NCBI RefSeq assembly: GCF_018691265.1
Contig: NW_024881296.1
Coordinates: 8,525,427 to 8,589,426 of the forward strand
Direction: 5' to 3'
Source of the DNA: Tyto alba
Taxonomy: Eukaryota > Chordata > Aves > Strigiformes > Tytonidae
DNA: 64,000 bases
A program made the translations under genes and the position numbers. A model generated the notes under the pieces. The model saw only the letters and a list, made by a program, of their open reading frames with translations, did not search any database and had not been told where the DNA came from. Positions within the stretch are counted from its first letter, which is position 1; every line of letters starts with the position of its first letter. Shown in pieces: positions 11,351-22,800 of the stretch.

Positions 11351-12512
11351 AAATTTAAAACCGCTCTTAACATATGTGTCACACACCCCTACATCACCCT
11401 GTACCGTACACGCGCCGGCATCAGCGCCGGCGCTGCCGGAGCAGGGACCCGGCGCTGCCTGTCGTGGCCGGTGTCCCGACGAAGGGCTCTCGACATGAAG
11501 GGCTTTGCGGGAGGGTTTGCGCTCTGCTTTGGGATTTGCGCTGAGTAAATTCTTGGAGCGGATTTGCGGCCGCGGGGCTGGCTTTTGGCACTTGGCTGAG
11601 GTGCCTGGAAGAAAGGGTTGCCCCGAACGCTGCTCAGTCAGCTCCCTGCCAGAGCCGGTTCACGCGTGCAAATAAGTCGATGATGTGCCCTGACGCCGTG
11701 TCACTGCTCGCACCCTCTCCAGGAATTCACCTCGCACGGCCAGGGCACTCAATCATTTTTTGAAAGTGGCAGCAATATGCTACAGGTGACGTTAACGAGC
11801 ACACGCTTCATATATTCATGCACGCCCAGGTTTGCCATAGATTTCCTGATTCTTGAAATCAGAAGAAGGTACACCGGGCGCACAAGTGTCCTTACCTTTG
11901 TGCATCCTTCTCACGTCCTTACGCCCCTCCCTGGTGCACTGGCCTCCTGCTCCCTGACTTCTGCAGCCTTTCCCAGTGAGGACTTGCTTCAACTCTGTGA
12001 CTGCACTTCTAGTTACCGTCCAGGGCCCACTGGCTACCTCAGTGGCATACTGAGTTTGTAAAACTTAAGTCAGGCTGCCTGCAAAGATTACACGGATGGA
12101 CAGAGCCAGATCTTGGGAATGCTTCAGACAGCAGGATCCCAGGACCCACCTGCCAAAGTAAGTTTAGATACACACGAGGTAACAGCAGTTAAATCTTTTG
12201 CAGATACAAACTTCCATCTGCCTGCATGCTCTGCTTCTTGTACTCTTTCCCATGGTATCTGTTTAGGGCCGTGTTTCTTATTTTTTTTCCTCAGCACCTG
12301 CTTTTGGCTGTGGTTCATGCTGCTCCTCATCTTATCAATAGGAAGCAACCTGTCCCTGTCGGATGGGTGCCTGGCTAAATGGACCTCTGGTCCAAACCAA
12401 GAGAGTGACAGCCTGCAAGGGCCGGCAGTGCAGGCCCCGAGGCAGTGCCTTTCTCTGGAAGTTAGGCCCACAGACAACTCTTCTGCACTTGAAAATGTCT
12501 TAAATCCCTGAC

Positions 12513-12531
12513 AAAAAAAAAAAAAAAAAAA
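12513..12531 (+). repeat. A19 homopolymer
   Basis: Nineteen consecutive A, directly after a TGA that ends a 132-codon open frame. It could be a retroposition tail, but no target-site duplication or AATAAA was found next to it. Confidence 0.75.
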
Positions 12532-14128
12532 GTCCTGGTATCTCACTAAAACCAGGAAGGGCAAGGAGCCCGACGTGCCGCTCTGCCCCCGGTTAGGTGC
12601 CCACCCTTGGAAAGGCCAGATCTCAGCTCAGAGAGACAAGTGGCCTTCAAGGGCCACCCAGATCTTTTCAGTGGCCACAGAAGATTTAGGGACTTTGGGA
12701 AAACTGGTTCTCTCCTTGCCCTGGAGCTTAGATGCCAGTTAGTTGCTAATTCAGGCAGACTAAATCCTACTTTTAAGCCAGTTTTTTTTAAACTCCTGGA
12801 GAACATAGCAGAATTTGGTCCAGCCTATCCCAGCTGACACTTCAGCTACTGGAGAGGAAAGTGAGCCAAGATTCCCAACCCTGGGCTTGGGAGTCCTTGC
12901 CCTGAAGTGAACTCCCTAATGCTTGCGTGAAGCTGCTCCACTTCCTGCACCCAAGAAGAAAGAGAAGTCTTTTACCTCTGAGACAGGGCTTCCTGTTTAC
13001 CAAATAGAAGAGATAGCCCCATTTCATCTTTCTTTCAGATCTTCCAGCTGCCAAAGGATGACTACATGTATGTGTCCCTCCTCAACGCTGCAGCGGGCAG
13101 GAAGACACAGGTTTCTACTGGTGTCTCCCAAGAAACTCCTGCCTGCCAATAACTCCAAGGCCCTTTGGTGGTCCCTGTGCTGCTGCCCAGTTTTCCTGGG
13201 CAGCAGAAGTAGGGCAGAGCCAACACGGTGCTTGACGTTTACAAGCAGCCTATGGTTTTATTAAGGAGACCTGTGAAGCTAAGCAGTCTGTACTTTTCCT
13301 TGCGTGATTGTATGGCAGAACCGAAACAGCAGCAGTGACAATTCAGTCAATGGCCAATAGTACATCAACTCACCCTTGGAATATTAGCTTTTAAAGTGTA
13401 AAGAATATGAGCATTTCAGGTTGATAAGATACATTTTACTGAAACTAGGAGTTCTCAGATGAGAATAGGCCACTGCATACAAACATCTGAGTGAATTTTG
13501 CAAGGTGCCTATTAAAATCTTTGGAAGGGAAGTTAGCCATAGCCTAAATTGAACTGAACTGAAGCAGTTGTCATGTGTCCTAAAAAAAAAGATTATAAAC
13601 TGTTTGGGCTAAAAAAGTTGTTGAGAAATGTATGTAGGTATAATTAAAGATTTTATCAGAACGGTAATGTCCTTCTCACTTGAATGTTTCAAATTGCAAC
13701 CTATCTTTCAGCTCATGCAGATTTTCTTTAATTATAGTAATTAAAGCCCCTGCTACAGATATGACAGCAGTTCAGTTTTAAATTTTTGTTGTTCAGTTTT
13801 AAATCTGAGTATTTTAGTAAAGTACTATGCATTCTGAATTCATTTACATCAATATAAATTTGCAGCAGCTCCATGAAAGTAAGTAGATTGACACCAGTTC
13901 ATGCCAGAACAACTTTAAATCAAGCCTGATTCTTCGTATCAACATTGGTTCACTGATAACTCCCTCTATCCTACAAAATATATCTGAATCTCACTTGAAA
14001 TCTATAAAGCTTTTCAGCAGAATTATGCCTGAATTTCTACTACAATTCTCTCCCTTCTGCATACATGAAGAAGATTATTAGCTTGTTACGGAAAAGAAGC
14101 AAGAAACAAGAATATGAGTAGTATTTCT

Positions 14129-14150
14129 CTACTGTTCTCCTGAACAGTAG
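14129..14150. repeat. Perfect 9-bp hairpin
   Basis: CTACTGTTC at 14,129-14,137 and GAACAGTAG at 14,142-14,150 pair exactly around a 4-nt loop TCCT. A second perfect hairpin follows 16 bp later. Too short for a microRNA precursor. Confidence 0.7.
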
Positions 14151-14166
14151 AACAAGCCCACAGCAC

Positions 14167-14186
14167 TGTGACCTGCAGAGGTCACA
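14167..14186. repeat. Perfect 8-bp hairpin with everted AGGTCA half-sites
   Basis: TGTGACCT and AGGTCACA pair around the loop GCAG. The arms contain TGACCT and AGGTCA, nuclear-receptor half-sites arranged as an everted repeat with 4-nt spacing. Receptor binding is only a possibility. Confidence 0.6.
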
Positions 14187-15826
14187 TTGGTACTCAAATT
14201 CTTCAGTATGTGATATTAACATTCTCAGACACTGGATTTAGATCAATGTTTCCAACATTTTAGGGGTCAATTAGCCACTGTCCATTCCCAGAACTTCTTA
14301 AGTACCCACTACACATTTTTCATAAGGCTCCATCCACTCTCATCATCAAAGTTTCAGCTGAAAGCATTACAAAGATAATGCAAGGCCTAGGTTTTGTGGG
14401 CCATTTCTAATGTCTCATTCTCTCTCTCTCCTTTCCAATGAGTATTTACCTGTCTGGGAAAATCTGCCTATGTTTTAATGGCCTGATAAAGTCAATAATA
14501 AAAACTGTGGAGTAATACGTATAATATGCGAGCTGTCTTGAAATCACAATCTTAAATCTGAGAGGTTTATGGAAAGGGCATCTTTGTCAGCTGAGATGAG
14601 CAGTCTTTCAGCAGGTAATGAATAACAGTCTGTTTTCCCAAGGAAGCAAATTACTCTATTTTTTTCCCGTGCTACTGTAAAAAAACCTGAAAGAGTGAGT
14701 AAAATAGTGAAATAGTTTTCTGCTTAGGGAATCAATGAATGATTTGAGGGATTCATTAAAAGACCATACTTGTTTAGATGTGGGTGTATCTATATCATGA
14801 GGAGAAAGTCTGTGAATAGATGCGTTTCCAGATCAATGTTGGAGGAGATAGCTGTTGAATAAACTCAAGGACAAAAAAATCCAGGCCGGTCACATTTCAT
14901 GTCTGCATTCTTCATGTTTGACTAGTTGACTACAGTGGTATAGAAAGACAGAGAGAAAAGGAAAACATCGTTCAGTGGGTAGAAAGCAACGGTGGAATTA
15001 AATGCTTCCAAGAGGAGCTTAAAGCACAGAGGAAGCCTTCACTTATCGTTTGCAATCCTTGTTTAGGCTTGCCTGCTACAAGTGGAGATTGATTCCCAGT
15101 GACACCTGACTTTTCATTGCAGTAATTCCTGGTCAGCAAACACTGACGTAAGGTTGCATTTACTGATGGTTCAGGTTCCCATTTCCAGAATTGAAGAGCA
15201 GGTAGCCAGCTAGCCAATTTGTCCAATGTCTAATCTAGATGAAAGAATTAAAAAAGACTTGCCTTATAAGTTTTGAATCAGTGAGTCTGCTTTGACCAGC
15301 CTTGGCTTTCTCATTTAGAAGGAATCAATCCAGTTTAAAATTTACTCAAAAACAGTTGAGGTAAATCACTAGTTGCAATGTATGCTGAACTAGAATTAAA
15401 TTGCCTTTAGTGAAGTGAGTTTGGATGATGTAACAAAACTCGATTGAAATCAAATTATGTAGGAATGATTGAAGCTAGAATAATTCCCACTACAAAGAGA
15501 GAAAGAAGCCTAATGAGAAATTCAAATGGTATAAAACCCTATATACAGGACTTTGAGCTTTAATTTGCACTTCTCATGGCTCTCAAATATATGAGTTACA
15601 CCAGATCATAGTCTCTTACACTTACACATTGCCATGTGTCTGTAACAATGTCTAGAGACTCATCCCTGTTCTACCGTAAATAATCAAGCAAAGGGTGTGT
15701 TCTTGAATTGAGTCAGTAACTCTTCTACCCAAGTACTGGGACTTCTCTCTTCAGCACTTCTCTCTCTGCATGCAAAGTTAGGATTGTTTTGACTGGGGTA
15801 TATTCCTTTGCTGCCATCAACATCGA

Positions 15827-15842
15827 TTTTTTTTTTTTTTTT
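15827..15842 (-). repeat. T16 homopolymer
   Basis: Sixteen T on the + strand. No retroelement body was recognised on either side. Confidence 0.8.
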
Positions 15843-16237
15843 CTGCCATTTTAACCCAATAACTCATAGTTTGAACTCCTTTTCCCAGCTGACTTTCATT
15901 TTTGCTACCTAGAGTAGCTTACCATCAAGAAAATCTCTCACCTCAAACTACACTTCTTTTTCCAGATAAATTCTATGTCAAACAACACAAGCCCATGGAC
16001 AGATTTCTGAGACATCACTGGTGACTGTCCTCTCCTCCTTCCTCCCAGAAATCTCCAGTAGACCTGTGAGATATTTTTCTACAAAATCTATACTGATTTT
16101 CCTCATTATGGCACCTGTTAATTACCTTATATATTATAGTTTCTACCAACTTGTTCAATATTTCTGTGACTTCGGTCACTTCAGGTCAGATATCAAAATA
16201 TAAACATAAAGCATTTGTTGTGATAATCTGTTCTGGG

Positions 16238-16283
16238 TTTTTTTTTGTTGTTTTTTTTTTTGTTGTTGTTGTTATTATTATTA
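16238..16283. repeat. T-rich / GTT / ATT low-complexity tract
   Basis: T runs interrupted by G pass into (GTT)n and then (ATT)n. A simple-sequence tract. Confidence 0.8.
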
Positions 16284-16730
16284 AAGCTGGGCCTTTCTAA
16301 ATTTGATTAATTTCATTATAGTCAATGTAACATTAGAAAGATTTAGCAGCAAAACTTTGTCTTTCATCAAAAAAATTATGTCACTCTATTCATATCAGTT
16401 GTTGGGGCTTTTTTAAACAAAAATAGATAAGCCAGACCAACAACACAAAATTGTTAATCACAACACTATGAGTAGACTGTGAGATAAACATCATAACTTT
16501 CTGGCAAGCTGAACATGACTTTTACAAATATATTAACTCTACATAACAACAAACAAACCAATCTGCTTAAAATGTTTCTGCTCCTGCATGAGACTCGTAC
16601 TGCACTTCTCCCTGTGCTTTCTGATTAGCAATCTAATAGTTTTGTTTCCAGTCCATCCATGAATTTCTTCATGAATTGTCTTTGCTGGAAAAGGAAAGGT
16701 AATTCAGGAAAAGTAAATGTTTGCAAACAC

Positions 16731-16802
16731 TTTTTTTGTTGTTGTTGTTTTTTTTTGTTTTTTTTTTTTTTTGTTTTGTTTTGTTTTGTTTTGTTTTGTT
16801 TT
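16731..16802 (-). repeat. T-rich tract ending in a (TTTTG)n microsatellite
   Basis: GTT units, then long T runs, then six G residues spaced every five bases at 16,773-16,798. On the - strand this reads as an A-rich tail with AAAAC units. An exact 11-bp direct repeat, TTTCTGATTAG, lies at 16,618-16,628 and again at 16,800-16,810, overlapping the right end of the tract. The tail orientation does not match a simple insertion bounded by those copies. Confidence 0.75.
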
Positions 16803-19800
16803 CTGATTAGAGCATTGGATGTCTCCACCTTCAGAAGCAGTAACCCACCTCCAGGCATGGAATGCTAAGGAGTATTGGGGTTGCCCCTTGGCTGCGGGTA
16901 AGGCAGACGCTGAGCGGTCACAGGGCTGCTCTCAGATACTCCTCTGGCGCTGGGGGGGCTCGTGGCTACTGCTCCCCCCATGCAGGAGGGGCTGGCAGGG
17001 TGTCAGGGGGAGGCAAGGGGCTGGTTTGGTGCCTGTTCCCCACCCGTCACGGTGATATGGGAGCCCACGTCAGCACTGCAAATGGGATGTTTCCTTAGGG
17101 CTGCTCTAATGGGGATAAAAACTGCTTCCCCCAGACCAACAGCTCCAGAGAAAGAACACCTAGAGGCATTTGGTTCCCTGCTGGTATGTATACCAGCTTC
17201 AGCGCTGGCACAGTGGGGGGATCTGACAAGAAGAATGATGACAATGCTGAGCAAGCATAAGGGTGCAAGAGAGCCAGCACGGACGGCGTTTGCATCGCCT
17301 GCTTTGGAATAAACCTGGCACGTGAAGTAGGCACTGTAACAACACCCAGCCTTTGTGCTTTTCTGCTTTTCTTTAGGGGGTGTTGTCTCCAGATTAGCAT
17401 TTTTGGACAGACACTAGCTCTGAAGACACAACGGGACACAAAGCATGCTCTATTTTAGTCGCTGTCGTTTCCCCACAACCAGCAGCAGTCTGTGCTTTGG
17501 TCTGAACCTTCCTGACAGTGTTATGTCAGCTCCCCTCCATGCTCGCCTTACTGTTTTCTGTTCCTTCTCCGAGTGTCTTGAGCATTGCTCCAAGCCACCC
17601 ATTTGATGCTATAATGTTGCATTCAGAAAGGGAAAATAGCATTGATTTCATGGCAAGGGAGTGAGCCAGTTTTACAATTTTGTGTAACTCAGTGAAGCTC
17701 TGTAGTTATTTAGTTGCACTGAATAATTGAGTGGGGAGGCTGTCTGAAAGGCAACAGCCTCTTTGTCTCCTATGAAAGGTGATGCGTGCTAGTAGGGCTT
17801 CAGACATCTATCCAGCAACCAGAACAGACTTTTTTAGAAACACATGCATTTATACATTCAGAGACTAGCTCCCAGCATCCCTCCAGGCCCTCTGCCAAAC
17901 CTTCTCATTTTTGCATTATAAGGCCAAATCCTGTTCACAGTTTTGTCAGCATCACTCTATCGCTTTCAGCAGTCACCCCAGAGTCACACTGGTGCAAATG
18001 GGTTTGCTATGATCGTCAGTGTTTCCCCAACCCAGCACACACCATCCTAAACCTTCTCCCCCACTGGCCAGTAGCGCTCCCCTGCCTGCTGACCTGACAC
18101 ACAAGCTGTTGTACAGATACCAAAACACAAATATCAGTCCCCAGTCCCGGTCAGTCCCCAGACAAGCACCAAAACATGTGTGACAGATGCTACTCACCCC
18201 CGAGCCCTCGTGCCAGACCTCGCCAGAAACCTCCCTGCCAACCTGCACCCCAGGAAAATGCCCTGGACACCTCCACTCAGGCTGATTTTCCTGCACGCCC
18301 ACCCACAAGAAACCTGACTACCACCACTCCGTGGTGAGAGGAATGACCCTCCTTGGGGACCTTTCTTTCTCTCACTAATCTTCCCCATTTCCACGCAGCT
18401 TACTCTTCCCTTGGAAATTAGGCATCATCATAAGGAATAAAAACTGTTTAAAAACCTGTAGAGCATACCTGGTTTCCTCAGAGAGTTGCAACTAAAAAGC
18501 AAGGGGGCAGTGACACAGAATGACATGAGCATCCTCCTTCTGGGGACTCCTCTGCTAGCATTCGACACGGACCCGGTCAGAGGGATGCTGCTGCATCTGC
18601 ACAAACTGCTGCAGTGAAGCCTCGGAGTTTCTGTCAGGCTGCTGGATGCAATCACAGCTTCCTTGCTGGTATGCTCTGGCTCCTTTTCAGCTTCACACAA
18701 GCAGCCTGTTCTGCAGAGGTTTGGAATTTGAAAGTTGCTTTGGTTTGTTTTTCTTTGAGTTGGTTTTGCTACTGTGTCTGCAGTGCTGCTGGAGAAACAA
18801 AAATGGAAGAGAAAGACAGACAAGAAACTCGTGCAGGCTTTTACTGTTAGTGGTGCGAGAGGATGAGTAAACAATGCAGATAGATAAAAAGATTGTGCTA
18901 AGTGGTGCAAGAGGCTAAAAGCTGTGCAATATGCTATTCCACTGTGTTTGCTTGAGTGTTGTATATAGGCATATAAAAAGGGAACTCTTCAGCCTTAAGG
19001 CCACAGTCATGAACTGAGACTACTGTGTGAAGAACTCAAAACTCTGTCTTGTTCTGCCAAGTCAACTTTCAATGAGCAAATCTGAGCTGATTTTTTAAAA
19101 AAACTTTCTGGTCTGCAACTGATGTTATTTCTCTAAGCACATTATAAAAGGAAAAGGGTGATCAAATCACATAATTTAAAATCTGCACATACATCTCTGA
19201 GCTTGCAATTTTAGATGTTTCCTTTTGAATTTCCAACTGCAAGAGCAGCAAAGCCAGGATTCCCTTATTCTAGTCACAATAAATAAATTATATTTGTTAA
19301 AAACCACAAAATTACTTGATCAAAATTAAATGTAGGTGATCCCAACTGCATAGGCACCAGCTTTCTTATGGCTGACACTGGTGTGCTGGCTTCAGCTAAA
19401 TGGGAATAGATCCAGAGCCACAAACCCTTTAAGACAGTGATCTGCCTTTGCGCTGTGAACATACCGGCAGCAGCCAAGTGCCAAAAGCACAGCTAGAAAT
19501 GAGAAGTCACTAACTCTCAGTGCACCTCCCTGAGCACTGAGATGAGCTGTCAGTGTAATATTTGTGTTTCTCATGAAGAATTGATGGTTTAGACTGATTC
19601 TCTGAGCTTGTCTGCCACATATCACCATGCCAATTTACCCATTAGTTTTAATATAATGAATTACCTTTATGGTTTCTCCTGTCGCTACAATGTGGTCTTG
19701 GGATTTGCCTCAAATCTTTACTGGACACATTCATTTTTTACTTTCTGCATAGTCACAGCTACATCTCAGGCACAATTTCACTAAGCTCAGGTGATGGAAG

Positions 19801-22800
19801 GGGAGTGCTCATGCTTGTCTGATCTTGCAGTCAGCTGGATCAGCCCACTGACCCAGCTGAAAAACAATCTGCTATTTTTCTAGGGCAAGTTTTCAACCAG
19901 ATCAGCTTGCTGACCTGTTTGATGGCATAGTCACAAGGACTATGCCAACACAGGGGAGGAGAGGGACATACATCTGCAAGTGCCATCCGTTTTGATTTCA
20001 GTCTGCATGTCAGTCTCTTAAGCCTCACCATGAAGGCAAAGTTTACCATACAATCTCTGAACAGCGCAGGTGCCAGCTAAGCACAGCTGTATTGTGCTTG
20101 AGTCTGCACTTATGGTCACCAGACCTACAGCACCTTAACTTCAGAGGTTTTATTACAAATTTACAGTCATCTGAGGGGTAATTCAGGCAATCTCTGTGCA
20201 AGGAGCAGCTTGTATGAAGGAAGAAGATACAGATCACCGCCGGTGCAAAGCTGCCGAAAACATGTAATCACTATTTAATTTGACTTCTCAATTTTGGCAA
20301 GCTCTTGGAAATTCTCCAGATGTAAAAGTCCTTCCTTTTCTTATATCAAGAGAAAGCTGCTTCTCAATCTCAAGGAGACAAAACCTGGCACAGGAGGCTA
20401 TGAAATACTATAGTGGCATTTTCTGTGTGACACAGAAGCTTAAAACAACTCCTGCATCGGTGCTGTAGTATCTCCATGTCATGAGATGATTAGAAAATCT
20501 GTTTGTACATCTGCCTGGGCATTCATAACATTTTTGATGGCTCTTTAGAGTTTTGCTTTGAAGTTGGACATCTGCAATAGGCAGATGAGGCTTGAGATTT
20601 CCTCTCATCTAACTTCTCCCCCCAATAAATTAGACATGCAGTCTAAAACAAAATTCTTATATGGCCAGTGGGGAGAGATAGGAACCTCCAGAAGACAAAT
20701 CAGTCCATCCGAAGATGGGTATGCTGCATAAGTGAGGTGAACTGGACCCTGAAAATGCCCCTCTCCTTCTCTCCCTACTGATGATAGAAGCAGCCAAGGA
20801 AACTGCCTTAAACTGAACAAGGAAGGAACTGCCCTGGGCTCACTAAAGGACTGATACAAACCAAGGAAAACCCAGATTCACGAGGATGAAGTAGGTTGTG
20901 AGGGTAATCTAGAGCTGTGTGTGTCAGGTGTGGTCTAAACTATGCACAGGTCTGTCAGAAGCTTGTGCAAGCCTATTTTCCTCTAACTTCTTGAGCTATC
21001 ATTTGCCTATGGAATGGGAAACCAGAGCATTTACAGGGTTTGAGGTCTAGTACAGGGTGTAATTAGGCCACTGGGAAGTGCCAGGGCCCATGCAGTTGTA
21101 CCGGGGTGGGAAGGGGGGTGTCCTCTGACAGGCAGGTCACTATTATGGGCAGAGGAACCACACGCTGAGGAGTGCAGAGTTCCAAAGCCAGGGTAGAGTT
21201 CAGATCCTGCTCCCCCTGAGGGTGTGCCCAACATACTGGGAGACAAGCACAACCACCTGATGAAGGTCCAGAAGTCTGCAGCACCTTAAAGTCTGGAAAT
21301 GCTCTTCTGGCAGAGAGTGAGAGTGTCAGGCTTTCAAGTCTATATTCATGCTGTACAAAGTCAGCTTGTCACTTGCTGACTCCATTCCGGGTAGGACATA
21401 AATCTTACCATGAGTATAATTTTAAACAGATGCTTTTGCTCAGACAGGATTGCAAGTATGTGTAATTTGGGAACAGAAAAAACTAAATGCTGCACGCACT
21501 CAGCACCTAAATGGTACCATTTCCACGGCCCACGTGTGTCACAGCTGACGGCAATGGAGCCCGAGTGATGGAAATGGCTTCCTCCAGGCAGAGCAGGTTT
21601 GTTGCTATGCTATTTCCGAGCCCTCTGCTTACCTCTGTTACTGGAAATGACTTATGTTTGCTTCTAAATCTGTCTCCATTGATTAGCACTTAGTAAATGG
21701 CTGCACGGCTTAATGTAACGATCATAGCTCTCACTCCTTTTGTTATTCCTGATGCACAGAAGACTGTTCTTTCTCTTTTTAGTTGCAGGATGTTCTTGTT
21801 AGCTCAGCTTAGCACTGTGCATACTTCACAGCCCACGATATTGGGGATTTTTTTGGAAGTGTTTTACTCTGGCAACAAATAGAAAACAAAGTGCATATTA
21901 TTCATTTAGAATGAAGCTATGATTATCTATCAAAACATTAATGAAGTACAAAATATCACATAGCTCATCAGCTTTTATTCCACTAGGTATTTTGTTGGCT
22001 ATCTTTATTACAGAAAATGCTTAGTTTTCCCACAAGCACATTAATTTCACTTACAAATAGTTTTGGTTTACACTGTTTGCAAGTCTATGTTGTGACTGAA
22101 AAATAAAGGTGATCTTTTATCAAAAGAGTTCATTAATATTTGCCTTTAAATGCATTCATTACAAATACCACATTATACAATTACCAGTACCTGAGAAGCT
22201 GCTGGATTCTCTCTGTACTGATTTCCTGACAGTGGCATTACACTTTTTGTGAACATATCTCTAAATAACTTTTACTTAGCTCGTGCATTCCAGCTCCTTT
22301 CTTGAGGAAAACTAGGTATCAGATGTCAATTATTGGTTATAGAAATTTATTTAACAATTTTCTTCAACACTTTCTACTGGTAAGAGAGTTAGTTGAAAAC
22401 ACGAGTAAAGTTATATGTGGTTACACAAGCGGTCAAAATTAATTCTCATCAATGTTTGTTGTATATGTTCAGTCAGATGCTCAGCAAGACGGTAACAATA
22501 GCTCCAGTGTAGTTCAGTGAAAAGAGAACTATATGGACTATTATTGTATGCATCGTGCCCAGTCATGTGACCCTCACCTCCCAGCCCTTTCCACAACAGC
22601 CCTCTAACGTCTGCATCACCACAGATCGGTGTCAGTTATGGTTCTCCAGGGCTTGGTGGGGGAGAGGATCAAACAGATGGTTTGAGTTCCTGTTGAGATT
22701 TCTTGGGGAGCTCATCTACCCACATTTCCCAGGAGTGCTGCTGTACCATTTGACTCTGCCTCCAAATGCTGCAGCAGTCCAGCTGCAGGCCTCCCAGCCA

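Larger units (their letters stand above)
10120..11720. promoter_or_regulatory. CpG island, probable promoter of a leftward gene
   Basis: CpG dinucleotides and G+C rise abruptly near 10,120, peak between about 10,140 and 11,300, and fade near 11,720. This is the only such block in the window. It contains GC boxes (11,013-11,020, 11,068-11,080, 11,083-11,091), a CCAAT box (10,936-10,940), G-rich quadruplex-prone runs and an 18-bp palindrome with CRE half-sites (11,333-11,350). Such islands mark housekeeping-type vertebrate promoters. Three strong splice donors within it (10,311, 10,719, 11,240) read on the - strand, so transcription toward lower coordinates with alternative first exons is favoured; bidirectional use cannot be excluded. 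Long open frames across the island, up to 438 codons, reflect the scarcity of stop codons in GC-rich DNA and are not called as genes. Confidence 0.85.
11720..16730. other. Noncoding stretch right of the CpG island
   Basis: GC content falls back to background. No gene is recognised. The stretch holds a 19-A run at 12,513-12,531, two adjacent perfect hairpins at 14,129-14,186, a 16-T run at 15,827-15,842 and a T/GTT/ATT tract at 16,238-16,283. A half-CRE (TGACGTTA) lies at 11,787. Frames of 130-146 codons around 12,113-12,564 overlap each other on both strands and look like chance. Confidence 0.4.

Noticed and set aside
10014..11358. Very long overlapping open frames (up to 438 codons) in the CpG island on both strands
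   Set aside because: Stop codons are rare in such GC-rich DNA, all frames are open, and the translations are Pro/Arg/Ala/Gly low-complexity sequence with no domain.
14129..14186. MicroRNA precursor
   Set aside because: Stems of 8-9 bp with 4-nt loops are far shorter than a pre-miRNA hairpin.
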